Origin: Rhodospirillaceae bacterium
GTDB lineage: Bacteria; Pseudomonadota; Alphaproteobacteria; Rhodospirillales; Magnetovibrionaceae
Assembly (NCBI GenBank): GCA_029883045.1
Contig: JAOUJU010000069.1
Location: 1-8,651 of the forward strand
Length of the DNA: 8,651 nucleotides
Reading direction: 5' to 3'
The notes beneath the pieces were generated by a model. It saw only the letters and a list, made by a program, of their open reading frames with translations. It did not search any database and was not told the origin of the DNA. This document shows, piece after piece, positions 1-6,517 of this stretch. The position numbers and the translations under genes are program-made. Position 1 is the stretch's first letter; every line of letters begins with the position of its first letter.

Positions 1-1
1 T

Positions 2-136
2 GCAACCTGTGATAAAATGGCCAACGAAGGGGTTCCTATACCGCGTCCACCCGGCCCAATGAAACATGGAACAACGGTGATAGCATTTATCGAAGATCCA
101 GATGGTTATAAAATAGAACTTATCGAGAAAAAATAA
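2..136 (+). CDS. gloA: Lactoylglutathione lyase (glyoxalase I), C-terminal fragment
   Basis: This is the last 44 codons of a gene whose start lies before the window. Glyoxalase I isomerises the hemithioacetal of methylglyoxal and glutathione to S-lactoylglutathione in the cytosol, the first step of methylglyoxal detoxification. The fragment has the family's terminal betaalpha-fold strand, with GTTVIAFIEDPDGYKIELIE at fragment residues 23-42. The glutamate of the IELI stretch (fragment residue 39) corresponds to the last metal ligand, Glu122 in E. coli GloA. The preceding proline-rich PIPRPPGPMKHG loop also fits GloA. The protein ends two residues after IELIE, so it lacks the short tail of the E. 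coli enzyme. Its stop is one base from the stop of the convergent osmC-like gene. Identification is firm for the family; the other metal ligands are outside the window. Confidence 0.9.
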   Translation, partial: ATCDKMANEGVPIPRPPGPMKHGTTVIAFIEDPDGYKIELIEKK

Positions 137-137
137 T

Positions 138-617
138 TTAGGTTATGTCTTCTGCTGTAGTGACCTTAATATCCGAATGTAGTGTTCGGTGAACAGGGCA
201 CATATCAGCAATTTCCAATAACCGTTTGCGCTGCTCATCGCTCAGCTCGCCAATAATTTTTATGTTCCTGTGGATGTGATCTATTTTTGCACCTTTTTTG
301 TCGGCGCAGTCTGCGCAATCTTCGGCATAACTTTTTTCATGGCTAAGTGTGACCACCACGTTTTTTAGAGGCCATTTTTTTCTATTGGCGTACATGCGTA
401 TGGTCATAGATGTGCATGACCCTAGGCCCGCCAGCAATAAATCATAAGGTGACGGTCCGCTATCATCGCCGCCAACCTTAACCGGTTCGTCTGAACGCAT
501 TGTGTGTTTGCCACCAATGGAAACCCATTGTGAAAACTTACCTTCCCCGGTTTCGCAAACCACAACAGTTCCGGGCGATGATTTGACATCGTTGTTTTGG
601 TTGTTAGCGTTTGTCAA
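138..617 (-). CDS. OsmC/Ohr-family thiol peroxidase-like protein
   Basis: OsmC-family proteins are small cytosolic homodimers that reduce organic hydroperoxides with a pair of cysteines. With the start used here (TTG at 617) the product has 159 residues. Visible motifs are VGGDDSGPSPYDLLLAGLGS (48-67) leading to the presumed peroxidatic Cys68 in GSCTSMT, and Cys140 in DMCPVHRTL as the second active cysteine. A further CxxC (Cys101, Cys104, in EDCADC) marks the subfamily also found fused to alpha/beta hydrolases, from memory. The start is uncertain: there is no ATG and no good ribosome site. TTG 617 overlaps the gltA stop by 14 bases, which would suit translational coupling. GTG 563 would give 141 residues, the usual core length, and TTG 671 would add an unlikely tail lying inside gltA. 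It is probably co-transcribed with gltA. Substrate and true peroxidase activity are inferred. Confidence 0.87.
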   Translation of the reverse strand: MTNANNQNNDVKSSPGTVVVCETGEGKFSQWVSIGGKHTMRSDEPVKVGGDDSGPSPYDLLLAGLGSCTSMTIRMYANRKKWPLKNVVVTLSHEKSYAEDCADCADKKGAKIDHIHRNIKIIGELSDEQRKRLLEIADMCPVHRTLHSDIKVTTAEDIT

Positions 618-1914
618 TGGGAACAAAATCTCTGTGTTTCGCCCCGGTGTAAAGCTGGCGCGGACGACCAATTTTTTGTGAGGGGTCTTCGATCATTTCG
701 TTCCATTGGGCAACCCAGCCAACAACACGGGCTACCGCAAACAGCACGGTAAACATGGATGTCGGTATGCCCATGGCCTTGAAGATGATGCCAGAATAAA
801 AATCAACGTTGGGGTAAAGTTTCTTTTCGATGAAGTATTCATCTTCCAGTGCAATTTTTTCCAACTTCATTGCCAAATCAAGCAGAGGATCATCTTTAAT
901 CCCCAAATCATTTAATACTTCGTGGCATGTTTGGCGCATGACCTTGGCGCGGGGGTCATAGTTTTTGTAAACCCGGTGCCCAAAACCCATAAGACGGAAA
1001 GGATCGTTTTTATCCTTGGCGCGTTTTACAAATTCATCAACCCGGTCTGCGCTACCTATTTCTTCAAGCATAGAAAGAACAGCTTCGTTGGCCCCACCAT
1101 GTGCCGGCCCCCAAAGGGACGCTATGCCAGAGGCAATGCAGGCAAATGGGTTGGCGCCAGATGACCCGGCAATGCGTACGGTTGAGGTGGAAGCATTTTG
1201 TTCATGATCGGCATGAAGAATAAGAATACGGTCCATAGCCTTGGCTAAGATTGGGTTTATTACGTATTCCTCGCACGGATTAGAAAACATCATATAAAGA
1301 AAATTTTCCGAAAATTTAAGGTCGTTGCGTGGATAAGAAAACGGCAAGCCGCGTGAATAACGATACGCATTAGCAGCAATAGACGGCATTTTAGCAATCA
1401 TGCGGGTAGAGGCGATAAAACGATGTTTTGGGTCGGTAATATCTGTGCTGTCATGATAAAACGCTGAAAGCGCGCCAACCACACCAACCATAATAGCCAT
1501 AGGGTGAGAATCTCGCCTGAACCCACGAAAGAAGTAGTTAATCTGTTCGTGCAGCATGGTGTGATAGGTTATGCGGTCAAGAAATTTATCTTTCTCGTCT
1601 TGGGTCGGAAGCTCACCATAAATTAGTAGGTAGCACACTTCCATAAAGGTCGAATCTTCGGCCAACTGCTCAATCGGGTAACCGCGATAAAGAAGCTCAC
1701 CTTTTTCGCCATCGATATAGGTAATTTCAGATTGGCAACTGCCAGTTGAGGTATACCCCGGATCATAGGTAAAGCAGCCCGTATCGGCATAAAGTTTGCG
1801 AATATCAATAACGCTAGGGCCAACACTGCCTTCTAGCAGCGGCAATTCCCAGCTTTGTCCCGTTTCATTGTTTGTAAGGGTAAATGACTTACTGGATAAT
1901 TTTGGATCTGGCAT
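604..1914 (-). CDS. gltA: Citrate synthase (type II, hexameric-type)
   Basis: Citrate synthase condenses oxaloacetate with acetyl-CoA to give citrate, the entry step of the TCA cycle. The 436-residue product aligns along its whole length with E. coli GltA as I remember it. The catalytic residues are present: His272 in LWGPAHGGANEA, His313 in MGFGHRVYKNYDPRA and Asp371 in YPNVDFYSG. The ILHADHEQNASTSTVR stretch (231-246) and Cys214 in FSNPCEEY, matching E. coli Cys206 near the NADH site, suggest the NADH-sensitive Gram-negative type, but allosteric behaviour is inferred. The start at 1914 is chosen over an in-frame ATG at 1947 because an AGAGAGG ribosome site lies five bases upstream and homologues begin at about this point. 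gltX lies 107 bases upstream on the same strand, and that gap contains a good promoter. The osmC-like gene follows with a probable short overlap. Confidence 0.98.
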   Translation of the reverse strand: MPDPKLSSKSFTLTNNETGQSWELPLLEGSVGPSVIDIRKLYADTGCFTYDPGYTSTGSCQSEITYIDGEKGELLYRGYPIEQLAEDSTFMEVCYLLIYGELPTQDEKDKFLDRITYHTMLHEQINYFFRGFRRDSHPMAIMVGVVGALSAFYHDSTDITDPKHRFIASTRMIAKMPSIAANAYRYSRGLPFSYPRNDLKFSENFLYMMFSNPCEEYVINPILAKAMDRILILHADHEQNASTSTVRIAGSSGANPFACIASGIASLWGPAHGGANEAVLSMLEEIGSADRVDEFVKRAKDKNDPFRLMGFGHRVYKNYDPRAKVMRQTCHEVLNDLGIKDDPLLDLAMKLEKIALEDEYFIEKKLYPNVDFYSGIIFKAMGIPTSMFTVLFAVARVVGWVAQWNEMIEDPSQKIGRPRQLYTGAKHRDFVPIDKR

Positions 1915-1919
1915 GCTTT

Positions 1920-1926
1920 CCTCTCT
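1920..1926 (-). promoter_or_regulatory. Ribosome binding site that fixes the gltA start
   Basis: The minus strand reads AGAGAGG followed by AAAGC and ATG, a strong Shine-Dalgarno match with five bases of spacing. It supports the start at 1914 rather than the in-frame ATG at 1947, which would put this site inside the coding region. Confidence 0.8.
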
Positions 1927-1962
1927 GGTTATGGGGGGGCAGGGCATTTTGCTCAGCTGTCC

Positions 1963-1988
1963 ACACCTATTATTTTGTAGCTACACCT
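1963..1988 (-). repeat. Two AGGTGT direct repeats flanking the gltA -10 box
   Basis: The minus strand carries AGGTGTAG and AGGTGTGG with their AGGTGT cores at 1983-1988 and 1963-1968, exactly 20 bases apart, about two helical turns. One copy is in the promoter spacer and abuts the palindrome; the other lies at the expected transcription start. The pattern resembles paired regulator half-sites but could be coincidence. Confidence 0.35.
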
Positions 1989-1998
1989 TTTTTATCAA
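1969..1998 (-). promoter_or_regulatory. Predicted sigma70-type promoter of gltA
   Basis: On the minus strand TTGATA (1993-1998, five of six matches to TTGACA) is followed after 18 bases by AATAAT (1969-1974, five of six matches to TATAAT). Transcription would begin near 1962, giving a leader of about 48 bases before the gltA ATG. It lies in the 107-base gap after gltX, so gltA and the osmC-like gene can be expressed independently of gltX. Found by eye; no start-site data are available. Confidence 0.6.
1976..1985. promoter_or_regulatory. Perfect palindrome in the gltA promoter spacer (candidate operator)
   Basis: TGTAGCTACA is a perfect 10-base palindrome lying between the predicted -10 and -35 boxes of gltA. 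A bound regulator there would block RNA polymerase. No protein is assigned to it, and a 10-base palindrome can arise by chance; its position is what makes it notable. Confidence 0.35.
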
Positions 1999-2021
1999 CG
2001 TATTTTAACCGCCTAATTATA

Positions 2022-3431
2022 TCAATTAACCCCAGAGATAGCATCATCAATGCGATCTAGGGTTTCGTCGCGGCCAAGAACTTCCATAATTTCAAATATT
2101 CCTGGTGACGAATTGGACCCGGTTAATGCCGCGCGAAGTGGTTGTGCTATTGCCCCTAGTTTAGAGCCATTTTCTTCGGCAAAGACCCTAGCTTGCTCTT
2201 CAAGCGACGGGGCACTCCAATCAGGCGTTACAGCCAATATAGCACTAAATTTTGCCAGTTTGTCAGGGGCATCACCGATAAGAAGTTTCTGGGCTTTTTC
2301 GTTGATTACCAAAGGCCGTGCTTTACAATAAAATACAGCATTTTCAGCTAGTTCCACTAATGTTTTAGCACGTTCCTTTAATCCGGGCATACCTTTTATC
2401 AGCCTATCTGCAGCTTCAGGGACGAGCTTTCCATCCAAAATATCGGCTATTTTGGGCAATGCTAGCTTGGCCAAACGCATATCATGTGCGGCGCGCATAT
2501 AGTGAGCATTTATGCTGGTCAGTTTATCCATATCAAAACGCGCCGGGGCCTTGCCAACATCTGCTATATCAAACCATTCAATTGCTTGCATGCGCGATAT
2601 TATTTCATCGTCACCATGCCCCCAGCCTAGGCGAAGCAGATAATTGCACATAGCTTCGGGCAAAAATCCCATTTCTTCGTAGGCCTCAACCCCCAACGCG
2701 CCGTGGCGTTTAGAAAGTTTTTTGCCATCAGCCCCATGCAAAAGTGGCATATGGGCAAATTTTGGCAATTCCCAGCCCATGGCTTTATATACCTGTATTT
2801 GCCTAAAAGTGTTGGTCAGGTGGTCATCGCCACGAATTACGTCGGTAATGCCCATATCGTGATCATCAACTACAACTGCCAACATGTATGTAGGTGTGCC
2901 ATCGGCGCGAAGCAGAACAAAATCATCTAATTCGGCGTTTTCTACACTTACGTCACCTTGAATTATGTCATGCAGAACGGTTGTTCCGGTTTGCTCTGAC
3001 TTGATACGCACTACCGGATTTACGCCCGCAGGTGCCTCTGATGCGTCACGGTCGCGCCAGCGCCCATCATAACGCATGGGCTTGCCCTCAGACTTTGCCT
3101 TTTCGCGCATTTGTTCGAGTTCTTCCGGCGAAGAATAGCAATTATAAGCTTTCCCCTCGGCCAAAAGTTGGTTCGCAACATCAACATGGTTCTGTTGGCG
3201 TGAAAACTGGCTTACGGGTTCTTCGTCAGGGTCAAGACCAAGCCAATGAAGGCCGTGAATTATGGCTTTTGTTGCCTCATCGGTTGAGCGCGCCCTATCG
3301 GTATCTTCTATCCTAAGAAGGAATTTACCGCCTGAATGGGTGGCATAAAGCCAGTTAAACAGCGCCGTGCGTGCGCCGCCAATATGAAGGAATCCTGTGG
3401 GTGATGGGGCAAATCTGGTAACGACAGTCAT
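2022..3431 (-). CDS. gltX: Glutamyl-tRNA synthetase
   Basis: This class I aminoacyl-tRNA synthetase activates glutamate with ATP and loads it onto tRNA in the cytosol. The product has 469 residues, typical for the bacterial family. The HIGH-type motif is HIGG (16-19) within TRFAPSPTGFLHIGGARTAL, and the KMSKS-type loop is KLSKR (238-242) in LHGADGKKLSKRHGA. The middle stretch DDHDMGITDVIRGDDHLTNT (189-208) is also diagnostic. Of the E. coli zinc ligands Cys98, Cys100, Tyr121 and Cys125, only Cys98 and Tyr121 remain; the others are Ser100 and Trp125, so this enzyme probably binds no zinc there. Many alphaproteobacteria lack GlnRS and make Gln-tRNA by amidotransferase, so it may also charge tRNA-Gln; that is inference. 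Start 3431 is used because homologues begin just before TRFAPSPTG. Its nearest ribosome site, GAGGA, is rather distant (14 bases). It diverges from comEC. Confidence 0.97.
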   Translation of the reverse strand: MTVVTRFAPSPTGFLHIGGARTALFNWLYATHSGGKFLLRIEDTDRARSTDEATKAIIHGLHWLGLDPDEEPVSQFSRQQNHVDVANQLLAEGKAYNCYSSPEELEQMREKAKSEGKPMRYDGRWRDRDASEAPAGVNPVVRIKSEQTGTTVLHDIIQGDVSVENAELDDFVLLRADGTPTYMLAVVVDDHDMGITDVIRGDDHLTNTFRQIQVYKAMGWELPKFAHMPLLHGADGKKLSKRHGALGVEAYEEMGFLPEAMCNYLLRLGWGHGDDEIISRMQAIEWFDIADVGKAPARFDMDKLTSINAHYMRAAHDMRLAKLALPKIADILDGKLVPEAADRLIKGMPGLKERAKTLVELAENAVFYCKARPLVINEKAQKLLIGDAPDKLAKFSAILAVTPDWSAPSLEEQARVFAEENGSKLGAIAQPLRAALTGSNSSPGIFEIMEVLGRDETLDRIDDAISGVN

Positions 3432-3486
3432 GATTGTTAAACAAATCCTCGGTCTTGGTGTGGTTTTGACGGTAATATGAACCGCA
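3432..3486. other. Short divergent spacer between gltX and comEC
   Basis: These 55 bases separate the two divergent starts and should hold at least part of both promoters. On the + strand TTGACG (3466-3471) is a fair -35 box, but no -10 box follows at normal spacing. On the minus strand another TTGACG (3559-3564) lies inside the annotated start of comEC, also without a clear partner. No confident promoter can be named. Confidence 0.4.
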
Positions 3487-3554
3487 GTGGGGTTTAGCAC
3501 ATTTGCGACCCCGTTCAAAAGGATATTGGATGCAAATAGGCGGGGTCTTGGTGT
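3451..3554 (+). repeat. 11-base direct repeat flanking the comEC start
   Basis: GGTCTTGGTGT occurs at 3451-3461 and again at 3544-3554, 93 bases apart, and both copies are followed by a TTTTG-like stretch. One copy is in the gltX-comEC spacer, the other within the first codons of comEC as annotated. If comEC really starts further downstream, both would be non-coding and could be regulator half-sites; otherwise this is a chance or relic repeat. Confidence 0.45.
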
Positions 3555-5724
3555 TTTGCGTCAACAAATAGGTATAAAAACTATTATTACAGCATTAAGC
3601 CCCAACGGGGCGCGGTGGTTATGGCTTGAACTTGCCCAAGCCCTTGCGCAAGAACGTGAACGATGGGTTTTATGGATACCGGTTTTTTGTGGCGCAGGAA
3701 TAGCTGCATATTTTTATCTTAACTTTGAACCGCCACTGTGGGTGGGGCCGGCCTTAACCTTAATTGGCATTGCGGGTACTTATTTGTCTGTGGGTCGGGA
3801 AAATTCGCACCCGCTTGTTGCAATTGTTTTATTGTTTTTGGGGATTGGGTTTTCTTCAGCGCAATTTGCTACATGGTCGGCAGATGGGCCATTGTTGGAA
3901 AATGAAATTGGCCCAGTTGATGTAAGCGGACAGATAAAAAAAGTTGAATACCAGCCAAAATCTATTCGGGTTACCTTAGAAAAGGTTCGCATAAGTACGC
4001 TTGCGCCAGATAAAATTCCAAATTCAGTAAGAATTGTTATGTCGGCAAAGCAATCTCGCCTTACCAGCGGTGATTGGATACGTATTCGCGCCACATTAAA
4101 GCCACCATCGCCACCTGCCATGCCAGGTGCATTTGATTTTCAGCGACAATCTTTTTTCAATGGACCGGGTGCTGTTGGTTTTTCATTTGGTCGCGCGGTA
4201 ATCGAAGGATCGGCACCAAAAACAGGAACCAAAGCAGCGGCATTTTATATTGAACAATTAAGGGAAAACATAAACGCATCAGTTAGGGAAACTATCGAAG
4301 GTGAAAAAGGTGCCGTTGCCAGCGCGTTAATGACTGGTGATCGTGCAGCAATTGGAAAAGACGTTATGGCAGCAATGCGTGATTCTGGTCTTGCCCACTT
4401 ATTAGCTATTTCCGGTCTTCATGTTGGGCTGGTTGCGGGAATTTTATTTTTTTCGGTTCGCGCCCTTTTGGTATTTGTTCCGGGGTTGGTGTTAAATCAC
4501 CCAGTGAAAAAATGGGCGGCCGTGGTAGCAATAATTGGGGCACTTGGTTATGCTATTATTTCTGGCGCTACGGTGCCAACGCAGCGTGCATTTCTTATGT
4601 TGGCGTTTGTATTGTTGGCGGTGATTTTTGATCGACAAGGAATTTCCATGCGGGTGGTCGCTTGGGCGGCTATGGCAATAATGCTGGTTTCCCCCCAAAG
4701 TATTTTGGGCGCAAGTTTTCAGCTATCTTTTGCTGCCGTGATTGCTTTGGTGGCGTTTTATGAAGAAATTCGTGAGCGAGAAAAATATCAAAATCACCAG
4801 CGTTCGTTTTGGCGGGTTGGTGCATATTATGTATTGGGCGTGGCAATGACAACATTGGTTGCCGGTTTGGCAACGGCACCTTTTGCAGCATTTCATTTTA
4901 ATTCCGTTGCTACGTTTGGTTTGCTTGGAAATTTACTTGCTGTACCGTTAACTGCAATTTGGATTATGCCAGCGGCTGTTGCTTCATTTGTTCTTATGCC
5001 ATTTGGCCTTGAAGGCATTGCTTTGCATGCAATGGGGGCTGGGGTTGAAATGGTAATCTGGGTTGCAAAAACAGTTTCATCTATGCCTGGTGCAGTTAGG
5101 GTGGCACCAGCCTTTCCCATGTGGGGATTGGCATTGGTAATTATGGGCGGGCTTTGGGTTGCATTGTGGAAACAAAAAATACGTATTTTAGGTTTTCCAA
5201 TTGTTGTCTTGGGAATGACTAGTTCGGTTTTTATGTCACCACCGGATATTATTGTTTCATCCAACGGCGAACTGGCCGCTATCAAAACAACAGATGGCGG
5301 TTACGTTGTTTCAACATTAAGCAAAGCAAAGTTTGAAAGAAATATTTGGTTGCGCCGTGCTGGCCTTAACCGTGCGGATGGAAAGTGGCCTAAAAATGGT
5401 AAATCTGGTGATGTTTCATGTGATGGAGGCGGGTGTATATTCAGCAAGCAAAATCATAATGTTTCATTTGTCAGAAACGAAGATGCCTTTGCCGAAGATT
5501 GCGCCAGTGCAGAAATTATATTTGCCATGAAAAAAGGAATAGAAAAAGCTGTGTTTGGTGATGGCCCTAGGTGCACCAAGCCAGAACTTATTGTAACGAT
5601 GCATGATTTGGAAAAAAATGGCGCTTATGCTATTTGGCTTAAACGTGATGGTGTTCGCGTGCAAACGGTAAACGAAATGCGCGGCAACAGGCCGTGGGTA
5701 AATGTCCTTAAAAAAAATAAATAA
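3487..5724 (+). CDS. comEC: ComEC/Rec2-family DNA uptake channel protein
   Basis: ComEC forms the inner-membrane channel through which transforming DNA is believed to enter as a single strand. The product has about 745 residues. Residues 61-128 hold about three membrane helices. A soluble beta-rich region follows (about 140-240, DUF4131/OB-like). The polytopic competence domain (about 270-585) carries GLAHLLAISGLHVGL (301-315), PTQRAF (364-369) and ASFQLSFAA (409-417). The C-terminal part (about 586-745) occupies the metallo-beta-lactamase position but has no HxHxDH motif and is shorter than that domain. It instead carries Cys645, Cys650, Cys672 and Cys696 and ends near RPW. Similar degenerate tails occur in other alphaproteobacterial ComEC proteins, from memory. 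The GTG start at 3487 has no good ribosome site and no in-frame ATG lies nearby; TTG 3526 and TTG 3556 are alternatives. No other competence gene is present. The stop is one base from that of lexA. Confidence 0.93.
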   Translation: MGFSTFATPFKRILDANRRGLGVLRQQIGIKTIITALSPNGARWLWLELAQALAQERERWVLWIPVFCGAGIAAYFYLNFEPPLWVGPALTLIGIAGTYLSVGRENSHPLVAIVLLFLGIGFSSAQFATWSADGPLLENEIGPVDVSGQIKKVEYQPKSIRVTLEKVRISTLAPDKIPNSVRIVMSAKQSRLTSGDWIRIRATLKPPSPPAMPGAFDFQRQSFFNGPGAVGFSFGRAVIEGSAPKTGTKAAAFYIEQLRENINASVRETIEGEKGAVASALMTGDRAAIGKDVMAAMRDSGLAHLLAISGLHVGLVAGILFFSVRALLVFVPGLVLNHPVKKWAAVVAIIGALGYAIISGATVPTQRAFLMLAFVLLAVIFDRQGISMRVVAWAAMAIMLVSPQSILGASFQLSFAAVIALVAFYEEIREREKYQNHQRSFWRVGAYYVLGVAMTTLVAGLATAPFAAFHFNSVATFGLLGNLLAVPLTAIWIMPAAVASFVLMPFGLEGIALHAMGAGVEMVIWVAKTVSSMPGAVRVAPAFPMWGLALVIMGGLWVALWKQKIRILGFPIVVLGMTSSVFMSPPDIIVSSNGELAAIKTTDGGYVVSTLSKAKFERNIWLRRAGLNRADGKWPKNGKSGDVSCDGGGCIFSKQNHNVSFVRNEDAFAEDCASAEIIFAMKKGIEKAVFGDGPRCTKPELIVTMHDLEKNGAYAIWLKRDGVRVQTVNEMRGNRPWVNVLKKNK

Positions 5725-5725
5725 A

Positions 5726-6436
5726 TTAATATTTACGAATAAGCCCGACTAGACGGCCCTGCACCTGAACCTGGTCAGGCCCAAAAATTCGGGTTTCAAA
5801 ATCTTTGTTGGCGGGTTCCAGTGCGATAGAATTATTTTTCTTGCGCAATCTTTTTAAGGTTGCTTCTTCGCCATCAACCAGCGCCACACAAATTGTTCCA
5901 TTTTCAACACGGTTGGTACGTTGTATAATAACCGTATCGCCGTCAAAAATTCCGGCTTCAATCATTGAATCGCCATCAATCTCAAGGGCGAAGTGTTCGC
6001 CACCACCAATCATCGATGCCGGAATACCAATATAGCTAGATGGGTCGCTTATGGCCGCAATCGGGGTGCCGGCGGCAATACGCCCAAGCATAGGTAATTC
6101 AACATTGTCAGCGCTGTCGCCGGTTTGTTGTTCGGGTACGCGTTCATGGCGGAAATCACCACGAATAACATTTCCGGAAATTTTTTGTGAAGAAACCGAT
6201 GGGGCATTGTCGTCTGAGATGTTTTCCGGGAGTTTCAAAATTTCTAATGCGCGGGCACGGTGGGGAAGGCGACGAATGAAACCGCGCTCTTCCAGCCCAC
6301 TAATAAGGCGGTGAATGCCAGATTTTGATTTAAGCCCAAGGGCATCTTTCATTTCGTCAAATGATGGCGGCACGCCCGTTTCTTTTATGCGGTCATTAAG
6401 AAGGGTCAAAAGTTCATATTGTTTTTTTGTCAGCAT
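5726..6436 (-). CDS. lexA: SOS transcriptional repressor LexA
   Basis: LexA represses DNA-damage genes until RecA filaments trigger its self-cleavage. The 236-residue product has an N-terminal winged helix domain (1-66; MLTKKQYELL, GVPPSFDEMKDALGLKSKSG, LEERGFIRRLPHRARAL). A hydrophilic linker (about 70-112) follows, longer than in E. coli but usual for alphaproteobacteria. The S24 peptidase-type domain holds the Ala122-Gly123 scissile bond in GRIAAGTP, nucleophile Ser157 in GDSMIEAG and general base Lys195 in EATLKRL. All catalytic features are intact, so it should be functional. The ATG at 6436 has a GAGGTG ribosome site four bases away. A LexA box overlapping its predicted promoter implies autoregulation. 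It is monocistronic here, converging on comEC and diverging from a lipoprotein gene. Confidence 0.98.
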   Translation of the reverse strand: MLTKKQYELLTLLNDRIKETGVPPSFDEMKDALGLKSKSGIHRLISGLEERGFIRRLPHRARALEILKLPENISDDNAPSVSSQKISGNVIRGDFRHERVPEQQTGDSADNVELPMLGRIAAGTPIAAISDPSSYIGIPASMIGGGEHFALEIDGDSMIEAGIFDGDTVIIQRTNRVENGTICVALVDGEEATLKRLRKKNNSIALEPANKDFETRIFGPDQVQVQGRLVGLIRKY

Positions 6437-6440
6437 TTCT

Positions 6441-6446
6441 CACCTC
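6441..6446 (-). promoter_or_regulatory. Ribosome binding site of lexA
   Basis: The minus strand reads GAGGTG, then AGAA, then the lexA ATG. It is a strong, well-spaced site that supports the start at 6436. Confidence 0.75.
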
Positions 6447-6460
6447 AAGACAACCAGATA

Positions 6461-6495
6461 GTAGAACAAAACAAAAACGTTACATAACGTTCTAC
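6461..6495. promoter_or_regulatory. Dyad region at the lexA transcription start, with a second imperfect LexA-like site
   Basis: GTAGAAC (6461-6467) and GTTCTAC (6489-6495) form a perfect inverted pair. Inside it ACGTTA-CA-TAACGT (6477-6490) forms a shorter dyad spanning the predicted start of lexA transcription. GAAC at 6464-6467 followed after seven bases by AAAC (6475-6478) differs by one base from a second LexA box. It might bind a second LexA dimer cooperatively, or only reflect AT-rich sequence. Confidence 0.4.
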
Positions 6496-6503
6496 TTTGG
6501 TTC
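6489..6503. promoter_or_regulatory. LexA operator (GTTC-N7-GTTC SOS box)
   Basis: The + strand reads GTTC at 6489-6492, seven bases, then GTTC at 6500-6503, a perfect match to the alphaproteobacterial LexA box. On the lexA strand it reads GAAC-N7-GAAC. It lies 52 bases upstream of the lexA start and overlaps the predicted -10 box. Because the region is shared with the divergent lipoprotein gene, that gene might be affected too, although the box is over 140 bases from its likely start. Confidence 0.85.
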
Positions 6504-6517
6504 TCATTTATCGTCAA
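6489..6517 (-). promoter_or_regulatory. Predicted lexA promoter
   Basis: On the minus strand TTGACG (6512-6517, five of six matches to consensus) is followed after exactly 17 bases by TAGAAC (6489-6494, four of six). Transcription would start near 6482, about 45 bases before the ATG. The LexA box covers the -10 box and half the spacer, the arrangement expected for repression by promoter occlusion. Confidence 0.65.

Noticed and set aside
181..200. GTTC and GAAC close together in the osmC-like gene as a LexA site
   Set aside because: The half-sites are three bases apart and in inverted orientation, not the required seven-base spacing in direct orientation, and they lie in coding sequence.
1915..1947. 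In-frame upstream ATG extending GltA by 11 residues
   Set aside because: The extension would cover the strong AGAGAGG ribosome site and does not resemble GltA N-termini; 1914 fits the family.
2016..2021. Perfect TATAAT on the minus strand at the gltX stop
   Set aside because: No -35-like hexamer lies 16 to 18 bases upstream; the promoter at 1969-1998 is better placed for gltA.
3432..3518. N-terminal extension of GltX of 29 residues
   Set aside because: It would overlap the divergent comEC start, and the family begins directly before TRFAPSPTG.
4893..5285. Minus-strand open frame of 130 codons inside comEC
   Set aside because: It lies opposite the conserved competence domain of comEC, with no ribosome site or recognisable domain.
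5764..5779. Hairpin CCTGA/TCAGG near the comEC-lexA junction as a terminator
   Set aside because: The stem is only five pairs, lies inside lexA coding sequence, and is not followed by a T-run for comEC.
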